From NCBI GenBank assembly GCA_946482585.1, contig CAMLSI010000395.1:1-5014 (forward strand): a stretch of DNA of 5,014 nucleotides, written 5' to 3'. Made by a program: the position numbers and the translations under genes. The notes under the pieces are model-generated. The model searched no databases. It had not been told where the DNA came from and worked only from the letters and a program-made list of their open reading frames with translations. Source of the stretch: an uncultured Lysobacteraceae bacterium. Its GTDB lineage: Bacteria > Pseudomonadota > Gammaproteobacteria > Xanthomonadales > Rhodanobacteraceae. Positions 1 to 5,014 of the stretch are shown here, in pieces; positions within the stretch are counted from its first letter, which is position 1, and each line of letters begins with the position of its first letter.

Positions 1-2162
1 CGGCGCTTCCACGCCGCCATGCCGCGGCGCAGCTCGTCGGCCTCGCCGGGCGTGAAGCCGGCGGCGACGATCGCCAGCTGCATCACCTGCTCCTGGAACA
101 GCGGGATGCCGAGCGTGTGCCCGAGCACGGCGCGCAGCGCGTCCGACGGATAGTCGACCGGGGCCTTGCCCTGCCGGCGCTGCAGGTACGGATGCACCAT
201 GTCGCCCTGGATCGGGCCCGGCCGCACGATCGCGACCTGGATCACGAGGTCGTAGAACGTCGCCGGCTTCAGCCGCGGCAGCATCGCCATCTGCGCGCGC
301 GACTCGATCTGGAACACGCCGATGACGTCGCCGCGCTGGATCATGCGATAGGTATCGCCGTCGTCCTGCGGCACCGTGTGCAGCTCGAGGCGGCGGCCGC
401 GGTGCCGGTGCACCAGGTCCAGCGCCTTGCGGATGCAGGTCAGCATGCCCAGCGCGAGCACGTCGACCTTGAGCATCTTCATCGTGTCGAGGTCGTCCTT
501 GTCCCACTGGATGATGGTGCGCTCGGCCATCGCCGCGTTTTCCACCGGCACCAGCGTATGCAGCGGATGCTCGGAGATCACGAAGCCGCCGACGTGCTGC
601 GACAGGTGGCGCGGCGAGCCGCGCAGTTCCTCGACGAGTGCGACGAGATAGCGCATGAGCCGGCTCGTCGGATCGAAACCGCATTCCTCCAGACGCTGCG
701 CGAGCGGCACCTTGCCGTGGGCGTGCGAATAGGCCGCGCTGAGCTGGTTGAGCTGGTCGTCGCCGAGTCCGAGTGCGCGGCCGACGTCGCGCGCGGCGCT
801 CTTGCGCCGGTACATGATCACGGTCGCCGCGAGCGCGGCGCGGTCGCGGCCGTACTTGCCGAAGACGTACTGGATGACCTCCTCGCGGCGTTCGTGCTCG
901 AAATCGACGTCGATATCCGGCGGCTCGTCACGCTCTTCCGAGATGAAGCGTTCGAACAGCAGGCTGCTCCTGACCGGATCGATCGACGTGATGCCGAGGC
1001 AGTAACAGACCGCGGAATTCGCCGCCGAGCCGCGGCCCTGGCACAGGATCGGCGGCTCCTGCGCGCGCGCCCAGCGCACGATGTCGTGCACGGTCAGGAA
1101 GAAATGCTCGTATTTGAGTTTCTCGATGAGTGCGAGTTCGCTCTCGAGCTGTTGCCGGTTCCTTGCGTCGATGCCGCCGGGCCAGCGCCAGTCGGCGCCG
1201 GCCCAGGTCAACGCACGCAGGTGATCGATCGGCTTGACGCCCGGCGGCACGACTTCGCTCGGGTATTCGTAATGCAGCGAATCCAGCCGGAAGCGGCAGC
1301 GTCGCGCGATCGCGACCGATTCGGCGAGCAGTTCGGCGGGATAGGTGCGGGCGAGCGCCGGCAGCGGGCGCAGATGACGTTCGCCGTTCGGGAACAGTGC
1401 ATGGCCGGCCTGGTCGACAGTGGTGTTCAGGCGGATCGCGGTCATGACGTCCTGCAGCGCGCGCCGGCGGCGCTGGTGCATGTGCACGTCGCCGGCCGCG
1501 ACGAGCGGCAGTCCGTGTCGCTGCGCGAGTGCTTCCAGTGCCGCGTGGCGTTGCGCGTCGGTTCCGTCGCGATGCAGCTCCACGGCGAGCCATGCCCGTT
1601 GTGGAAAAGTTGTCTTTATCCATTGCGCCTGGTCGTCGGCGACGGCGCCGCCCGCCGCCTTCGGCGCGATCCAGAGCGCGAGCAGTCCCTCGGCGCACGG
1701 TTCCACATCGCGGCGGCTCGCGCGGTACTCGCCCTTCTCGCTGCGCAGGCGCGCCTGCGTGATGATGCGGCACAGGTTGGCATAGCCGGTCTGATCTTCG
1801 ACGAGTACGACGAGGACGAGCCCGTCTTCCAGACGCAGTTCGCTGCCGACGATCAGCGGCAGGTCGTGGTCGCGCGAGGCATTGAAGGCGCGCACGATGC
1901 CGGCGAGCGAGCATTCGTCGGTGATCGCCAGTGCCGCATAGCCGAGCTTCTTCGCGCGCTCGAACAGCTCGTCGGCCGAGGATGCGCCGCGCTGGAAGCT
2001 GAAGTCCGACAGGCAATGCAGTTCGGCATAGACGCAGTCCGTCGCGGGCGAGTCTGCTTCCGGTGTCGCGGACGACGCGTCGCGATCGGCGGCGGCCTGC
2101 TGCGCCTTCTGTGCGTCGCGTCGGCGCCGGCGTTCGGCGAGGTCGACCGGTGCGCCGTTCAT
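1..2162 (-). CDS. dnaE2: DnaE2/ImuC error-prone DNA polymerase III alpha subunit, N-terminal two thirds (3' end cut by the window edge)
   Basis: DnaE2 (ImuC) is the catalytic polymerase of the mutasome and extends DNA past lesions. The frame runs from ATG at 2162, overlapping the imuB stop as ATGA, to the left edge: 720 of about 1,050 residues. No other ATG, GTG or TTG occurs before the conserved domain, which fixes the start. Residues 1–44 are an Arg/Ala-rich extension. The PHP domain begins at [17 protein letters not shown] (45–61) and has a partly lost metal site. The polymerase core shows GRGSAANS (376–383), PDIDVDF with catalytic Asp418 and Asp420, KVDVLALG with the third catalytic Asp567, and the fingers motif RPGPI (647–651). 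These correspond to Asp401, Asp403 and Asp555 of E. coli DnaE, so catalysis should be intact. The opening YAELHCLS and the position after imuB identify DnaE2 rather than replicative DnaE. Remaining fingers, clamp-binding, HhH and OB regions lie beyond the left edge. Confidence 0.97.
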   Translation of the reverse strand, partial: MNGAPVDLAERRRRRDAQKAQQAAADRDASSATPEADSPATDCVYAELHCLSDFSFQRGASSADELFERAKKLGYAALAITDECSLAGIVRAFNASRDHDLPLIVGSELRLEDGLVLVVLVEDQTGYANLCRIITQARLRSEKGEYRASRRDVEPCAEGLLALWIAPKAAGGAVADDQAQWIKTTFPQRAWLAVELHRDGTDAQRHAALEALAQRHGLPLVAAGDVHMHQRRRRALQDVMTAIRLNTTVDQAGHALFPNGERHLRPLPALARTYPAELLAESVAIARRCRFRLDSLHYEYPSEVVPPGVKPIDHLRALTWAGADWRWPGGIDARNRQQLESELALIEKLKYEHFFLTVHDIVRWARAQEPPILCQGRGSAANSAVCYCLGITSIDPVRSSLLFERFISEERDEPPDIDVDFEHERREEVIQYVFGKYGRDRAALAATVIMYRRKSAARDVGRALGLGDDQLNQLSAAYSHAHGKVPLAQRLEECGFDPTSRLMRYLVALVEELRGSPRHLSQHVGGFVISEHPLHTLVPVENAAMAERTIIQWDKDDLDTMKMLKVDVLALGMLTCIRKALDLVHRHRGRRLELHTVPQDDGDTYRMIQRGDVIGVFQIESRAQMAMLPRLKPATFYDLVIQVAIVRPGPIQGDMVHPYLQRRQGKAPVDYPSDALRAVLGHTLGIPLFQEQVMQLAIVAAGFTPGEADELRRGMAAWKR
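2159..2162 (-). promoter_or_regulatory. ATGA stop/start overlap of imuB and dnaE2
   Basis: On the minus strand the dnaE2 ATG (2162–2160) and the imuB TGA (2161–2159) share two bases. No strong Shine-Dalgarno precedes the ATG (GGCTGGTTCGC), which favours termination-reinitiation coupling and stoichiometric production of the hub and the polymerase. Confidence 0.8.
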
Positions 2163-3640
2163 GCGAACCAGCCATGCAGCATCCAGCCGCTGTTTTCGCC
2201 GGCGGGCAGGAAGGCCCAGGCGCGCTGACCGTTGGCGCAGCGCACGACGTAGTAGTCGCGGCGCGCGTCGGCGCCGTCCCACCAGCCGCTCTCGATGCGT
2301 TCCGGACCTGCCAGGATCTGCGCGAGCGGTTGCCGCAGCGGTATCGGCTGCGTGAGCAGCCACAGCGGGCGCACTGCCGCCGGCGTCTGCGGCGGCAGCG
2401 CGTCGGCAGCGGCGGTTCCGGCTGTCGCCGCGCGCGTTTTCTTTTCCTTTCCGCTCGCGTCTGTGGCGAGCGGCGCGAAGCGCCAGGCGCGCTCGGGGCG
2501 GTGATCGGCGACGCAGGCCAGCCCTTGCAGCGCATCGTCGCCGAGACGGCTGCGCAGGCGCTCGGTCAGCGCCGGCCAGTCGAGGCCTTCGCTGCGCGCC
2601 GGTTCGAACAGATCGCGATGGCCCGGACGAAACGGCGGCAGGTCGTCGGCGACGAGCGCGATCGCGCTGACCTCGGCGCCGATCTCCGCGCGCTCGAGCC
2701 GGCCTCGGCAGAATTCATACAGCGCGGGCGCCTCGCGCTGCACGCTGACGAGGCCGACCGGCACGCGCGTGGCGGCGCCGCTTTCGTGCTCGAGGCGCAG
2801 CTCGAAACGCTGCACGCCGCTGTCGCGCACGTGCAGGTAGAGTGCGAGTTCGTGGACGAGACGCCGCAGCGGAAACAGCAGCGGCTGCCAGCTGTCGACG
2901 AGCGAGTCGAGTTCGATGCGCCGCGAAAAGCGGTCCGGCGGCTGATACAGCGTCAGCGTTTCCGCGCTGCGGCCGCGCAGCACGTCGAGATGCCGCACGC
3001 CGTCGGGGCCTATGCGCCGCGTCAGTTCCACGCGCGGCAACGCGAAAATGTCGCGCAGCGTGCGGAATCCCATGCCCTGCAGCTGCGCGACGGCCTGCGC
3101 AGGCAGCCCGCCCAGCGCGAGCGGCGCCTGGTTCAGCGCGGTCAGCATCGCGCCGTGCTGACGCAGCGCGATCTGTTCGTAATTCAGCGCGAGCACGCGC
3201 GCGGCGGCAGCGACCGGCGCCACGCCGAGACGATAGGCGCCGAATCCCAGCGTCTGCAGTTCCGCATGCAATTGCTGCTGCAGCGCCGGCCAGCCTTTGA
3301 ACAGCGTGAGGCTCGCACCGACTTCGAGCCAGAGTGTGTCGGGCTCGCCGCGACTGACCTGGCCGCTGAACCGATAGGCCCAGGTGGCGAGCAGATGCAG
3401 CGCTTGGCGTTCGGCATCGGGCTCGCGCTTGCGCGCGTCGAGCTCGGCGCAGAGGGCGCGGGCCGTCGCCAGCACTATGCCGGGCCGTACGCCGCGTGCC
3501 TGGGCCGCTTCGTTCGCATGGACGACGAGCGGACGCTGGCGGGGACCGTCGAACAGCGCGCAGGGCCGGGCTTCCGTCGCCAGTGTTCCAAAGACGGCGT
3601 TCAGCGGCAGCGTCGGGAAATGGAAGCAGGCCCAGAGCAC
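2159..3640 (-). CDS. imuB: ImuB, non-catalytic Y-family polymerase homologue
   Basis: A 493-residue protein from GTG at 3640 to TGA at 2161–2159. ImuB is the mutasome hub that links the sliding clamp, DnaE2 and ImuA. I chose the GTG because it places the family's opening [12 protein letters not shown] at the N-terminus; an earlier in-frame GTG (3730) adds an unrelated tail, and neither start has a visible Shine-Dalgarno. The fold is Y-family: palm/fingers about 1–170, a helix-hairpin-helix region about 176–226 ([20 protein letters not shown]), and little finger to about 340. The catalytic acids are missing. The N-terminal strand has no Asp, and [12 protein letters not shown] (residues 103–114) stands where DinB has SLDEAYLD. 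HRDLFEP (341–347) resembles a clamp-binding motif with His instead of Gln. A Lys/Ala/Pro-rich linker (about 393–424) leads to a conserved C-terminal tail (PLWLL… to HGWFA). The stop overlaps the dnaE2 start, so the two are translationally coupled. Confidence 0.94.
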   Translation of the reverse strand: MLWACFHFPTLPLNAVFGTLATEARPCALFDGPRQRPLVVHANEAAQARGVRPGIVLATARALCAELDARKREPDAERQALHLLATWAYRFSGQVSRGEPDTLWLEVGASLTLFKGWPALQQQLHAELQTLGFGAYRLGVAPVAAAARVLALNYEQIALRQHGAMLTALNQAPLALGGLPAQAVAQLQGMGFRTLRDIFALPRVELTRRIGPDGVRHLDVLRGRSAETLTLYQPPDRFSRRIELDSLVDSWQPLLFPLRRLVHELALYLHVRDSGVQRFELRLEHESGAATRVPVGLVSVQREAPALYEFCRGRLERAEIGAEVSAIALVADDLPPFRPGHRDLFEPARSEGLDWPALTERLRSRLGDDALQGLACVADHRPERAWRFAPLATDASGKEKKTRAATAGTAAADALPPQTPAAVRPLWLLTQPIPLRQPLAQILAGPERIESGWWDGADARRDYYVVRCANGQRAWAFLPAGENSGWMLHGWFA

Positions 3641-3802
3641 GGTGTCGGTAGTGAAGAAAGGAGACGGAACGATGAGAAGCGCGGACGATGCGGCGACGGC
3701 GGCGCAGGAGCTGAGACGCGAGCCGATCACGCAGGTTGCGGTGAGGTGCGCGAATCGCAGCGTCGAGGTATTTCCGTAAACCGACCATCGAATGTAGCGA
3801 CG

Positions 3803-3826
3803 CCGGATCGTGCGGCATCGATGTCG
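3803..3826. repeat. Imperfect direct repeat, copy 1
   Basis: A 24-bp segment beginning ccggatcgtgcggcatcg. It recurs as a 26-bp copy at 3850–3875 with two single-base insertions and two substitutions, 22 identical columns of 26. It lies in the imuA–imuB gap, outside any supported gene. Confidence 0.6.
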
Positions 3827-3834
3827 AATGACGT

Positions 3835-3852
3835 GTCAGGCCGGTCAGGCCG
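3835..3852. repeat. Tandem 9-bp duplication
   Basis: Two exact, adjacent copies of gtcaggccg, located between the two copies of the longer direct repeat. Probably a replication-slippage product in non-coding DNA. Confidence 0.65.
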
Positions 3853-3875
3853 GAATCGTGCGGTATCGGTAGTCG
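3850..3875. repeat. Imperfect direct repeat, copy 2
   Basis: The 26-bp partner of the repeat at 3803–3826, beginning ccggaatcgtgcggtatcgg. Start-to-start distance is 47 bp. The pair suggests a local duplication that has since diverged, or two related protein-binding sites. Confidence 0.6.
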
Positions 3876-3893
3876 CCCCGACGCTCTTCGGCA

Positions 3894-3905
3894 GCATCGC
3901 GATGC
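3894..3905. repeat. 12-bp perfect palindrome in the imuA–imuB gap
   Basis: GCATCGCGATGC equals its own reverse complement. With flanking bases it can also fold as a hairpin of six pairs (one G·U on the minus-strand RNA) around a CGCG loop, about 50 bp downstream of the imuA stop. No T tract follows, so it is not an intrinsic terminator. It could be an operator-like site or chance in GC-rich DNA. Confidence 0.35.
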
Positions 3906-3956
3906 CGGCGTTGGGTTCGCCTGCGGCTCGCCGTCAACCTGCGGTCCTTCGGTGCT

Positions 3957-4580
3957 TCACCCGTTCCATCGCAAGCGGGTGTCGCGGCGGGTGTCGAATC
4001 CGCCGCGGCATTTGAGCACCTCGATGTGCGTGGTTTCGCGATCGTTGTCGACGAGCAGGCGCAGTCCCGACGGGCTGGGATTGTGCGCTGCCGCGGCAGG
4101 CCGGAATACGAAGCCGATGGTGCCGCCGGTTTCCGCAGCGAGCTGCAGGCGACGCAATTGCGCATAGTCGGACTTGAACAGCCAGCAGAGCACGGCGCCG
4201 CAACCGCCGGAACGCAGGCATTGCTCGGCGCTCCAGCTGCTGTCGCCGGCATCGGCCTGGATCTGCGTCACGAAATTCAGATCGACGCCATGGCTCTGCA
4301 ATGCCGGCGCGTACGGCACGTACGGCGGCGCGACGAAGACCACGCGCCGGCGCCGCTGCGTGAGTTCGGCCAGTGCCGGCATCAGCAGACCGAGTTCTCC
4401 GAGGCCGTCCTGCGTGAACAGGATTTCCGACAGCGCGCCGAGCGGCCAGCCGCCGCCGGGCAGCAGGCCGTCGAGTTCCGCGCAACCGGTCGCCTGCGTG
4501 CGCAGTGTCGGCACCGAGCTGGACGAGCGACGCCAGACGCCCGGATACCGCAATACTTCGTTCAAGCCGACCGCGGACAT
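3957..4580 (-). CDS. imuA: ImuA, RecA-like translesion synthesis accessory protein
   Basis: A 207-residue protein from ATG at 4580 to TGA at 3959–3957, starting 3 bp after the lexA stop. ImuA works with ImuB and DnaE2 in damage-induced mutagenesis; databases sometimes label it SulA-like. The segment TGCAELDGLLPGGGWPLGALSEIL (about residues 31–54) parallels the RecA core start ([24 protein letters not shown]). The following stretch, TQDGLGELGLL (about 56–66), stands where RecA has its Walker A loop, but Glu62 occupies the place of the Lys and Leu63 that of the Thr. ATP binding of the RecA type is therefore unlikely, and this loss is usual for the family as I know it. A hydrophobic strand, GAVLCWLF, follows at the expected Walker B region. 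The protein ends soon after HIEVLKCRGG, a typical ImuA C-terminal strand, so it looks complete, if slightly short. Family membership is secure from sequence and context; its biochemical role is less well defined. Confidence 0.93.
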   Translation of the reverse strand: MSAVGLNEVLRYPGVWRRSSSSVPTLRTQATGCAELDGLLPGGGWPLGALSEILFTQDGLGELGLLMPALAELTQRRRRVVFVAPPYVPYAPALQSHGVDLNFVTQIQADAGDSSWSAEQCLRSGGCGAVLCWLFKSDYAQLRRLQLAAETGGTIGFVFRPAAAAHNPSPSGLRLLVDNDRETTHIEVLKCRGGFDTRRDTRLRWNG

Positions 4581-4583
4581 GAG

Positions 4584-5014
4584 CTACCCCTGGCGAATGA
4601 TGCCGACATAGAGGCCTTCGATCGCGAAGGCATTCGTGCGCCGCGAATCGACTTCGATCGGCGCGAAATCCGGGTTTTCCGACAACAGCAGCAGGCGGCC
4701 GCGTTCGCGACGCAGGCGCTTGACCGTGATCTCGTCGTCGAGGCGGGCGACGACGATGCGTCCGTCGTCCGCGTCCTGCGTGCGGTGCACGGCGATCAGA
4801 TCGCCGTCGAGGATGCCGGCATCGCGCATCGACAGGCCGACGACGCGCAGCAGGAAATCCGCCCGCGGGCGGAACAGCGACGCATCGATCGAATAGCGCG
4901 CTTCGATGTGGGCATCGGACAGGATCGGCGCCCCGGCGGCGACGCGGCCGACCAGCGGCAGTTCGCGCAGGGCAGGGCGGTGGCCCGCGGCGCGATGCGC
5001 CTGTGCGAGGCGCA
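4584..5014 (-). CDS. lexA: LexA SOS repressor, C-terminal part (5' end cut by the window edge)
   Basis: LexA represses SOS genes and inactivates itself by RecA-stimulated cleavage. The frame is open from the right edge to a TAG stop at 4586–4584, giving 142 residues of a protein usually about 200 long; the missing part is the winged helix-turn-helix. Visible in order: the cleavage segment [10 protein letters not shown], with the Ala-Gly bond between codons 4937–4935 and 4934–4932; the motif [13 protein letters not shown], with the nucleophile Ser at 4832–4830; DDEITVKRL, with the general-base Lys at 4721–4719; and the typical ending [12 protein letters not shown]. These match E. coli LexA closely (Ala84-Gly85, Ser119, Lys156), so autocleavage should work. 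It is the first visible gene of the imu operon, which implies feedback control. Whether it is the genome's main LexA or a second, mutasome-specific LexA2 cannot be decided without the DNA-binding domain. An internal ATG at 4829 is not the start, because conserved LexA sequence continues upstream. Confidence 0.97.
   Translation of the reverse strand, partial: RLAQAHRAAGHRPALRELPLVGRVAAGAPILSDAHIEARYSIDASLFRPRADFLLRVVGLSMRDAGILDGDLIAVHRTQDADDGRIVVARLDDEITVKRLRRERGRLLLLSENPDFAPIEVDSRRTNAFAIEGLYVGIIRQG
4587..4591 (-). promoter_or_regulatory. Shine-Dalgarno site for imuA
   Basis: On the minus strand AGGGG lies six bases before the imuA ATG (4580–4578). It sits inside the last codons of lexA, just before the TAG stop. 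The site supports the chosen imuA start and suggests translational coupling of imuA to lexA. Confidence 0.6.

Larger units (their letters stand above)
3641..3956. other. 316-bp imuA–imuB gap without a convincing gene
   Basis: This gap contrasts with the 3-bp and overlapping junctions elsewhere in the operon. The imuB frame stays open upstream to a TGA at 3838–3836, with a GTG at 3730 that would add 30 residues unrelated to known ImuB starts. No complete small gene of its own is convincing. The gap holds an imperfect direct repeat, a 9-bp tandem duplication and a 12-bp palindrome. I see no LexA-type box (CTGT-N8-ACAG), no clear sigma70 promoter, and no GC hairpin followed by a T tract. It may carry an unrecognised internal promoter or be the remnant of an old insertion; neither is shown by sequence alone. 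Confidence 0.6.

Noticed and set aside
1600..1624. Two DnaA-box-like 9-mers (tgtggaaaa and ttatccatt) in an AT-richer patch
   Set aside because: They lie inside the dnaE2 coding sequence (WIKTTFPQR), each differs from the consensus, and there is no origin context.
117..2228. 703-codon plus-strand open frame opposite dnaE2
   Set aside because: It is antisense to a clear DnaE2 coding frame with all catalytic motifs. Its product is Arg/His/Asp/Ala-rich without recognisable domains, typical of a GC-rich shadow frame.
928..2535. 535-codon minus-strand frame overlapping dnaE2 and imuB
   Set aside because: Out of frame with both genes and composed mainly of Arg/Ala/Pro. The true dnaE2 frame is open to the window edge and carries the conserved motifs.
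3172..3186. LexA-box-like ctgttcgtaattcag
   Set aside because: The spacing is one base short of CTG-N10-CAG and it is inside imuB coding sequence.
3641..3730. Apparent N-terminal signal peptide on ImuB (30 residues from GTG 3730)
   Set aside because: Homology starts at the GTG at 3640, ImuB is a cytosolic DNA-repair protein, and the upstream segment looks like translated non-coding DNA.
2715..3818. Minus-strand frame starting in the imuA–imuB gap (ATG at 3818)
   Set aside because: It runs into imuB in the wrong frame and becomes Arg/Ala-rich; no family resemblance and no ribosome site, so not accepted as a leader or small gene.
2063..4015. 650-codon plus-strand open frame opposite imuB and the gap
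   Set aside because: Antisense to well-supported ImuB, low-complexity Arg/Ala/Gln-rich product, no recognisable domain. Its extension across the gap is not evidence of a gene.

Overview
The window is a GC-rich stretch in which every convincing gene lies on the minus strand. Read in the direction of transcription (right to left), it is a lexA – imuA – imuB – dnaE2 (imuC) cassette: the SOS-inducible 'mutasome' for error-prone translesion DNA synthesis. Both outer genes are cut by the window edges. lexA lacks its N-terminal DNA-binding part, and dnaE2 lacks roughly its last third. The strong G/C preference at codon third positions and the placement of lexA directly before imuA fit a high-GC proteobacterium. 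This order is well known in gammaproteobacteria such as Pseudomonas (lexA2 type) and Xanthomonas-like lineages. The genus cannot be fixed from this window.

Layout. 5014–4584: C-terminal 142 residues of LexA, with cleavage site and Ser/Lys dyad intact. 4580–3957: imuA, a RecA-like accessory protein, starting 3 bp after the lexA stop behind a clear Shine-Dalgarno. 3956–3641: a 316-bp gap without a convincing gene, holding short direct repeats and a 12-bp palindrome. 3640–2159: imuB, a Y-family polymerase homologue without catalytic acidic residues, probably starting at a GTG. 2162–1: dnaE2/imuC, an alternative C-family polymerase whose ATG overlaps the imuB stop as ATGA. All three catalytic aspartates are visible.

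How they work together. After DNA damage, RecA filaments stimulate LexA self-cleavage and the operon is derepressed. In the established model DnaE2 supplies the polymerase activity, ImuB is a non-catalytic hub that binds the sliding clamp, DnaE2 and ImuA, and ImuA is an accessory RecA-like factor. With lexA as first gene, the cassette would be under feedback control. The operator, promoter and LexA helix-turn-helix lie beyond the right edge.

This is a known system, not a new one. The points worth a second look are the unusually wide and repeat-bearing imuA–imuB gap, the GTG start of imuB without a visible ribosome site, a variant clamp-binding motif in ImuB, and an Arg/Ala-rich N-terminal extension on DnaE2. 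The very long plus-strand open frames opposite dnaE2 and imuB are GC-driven shadows.
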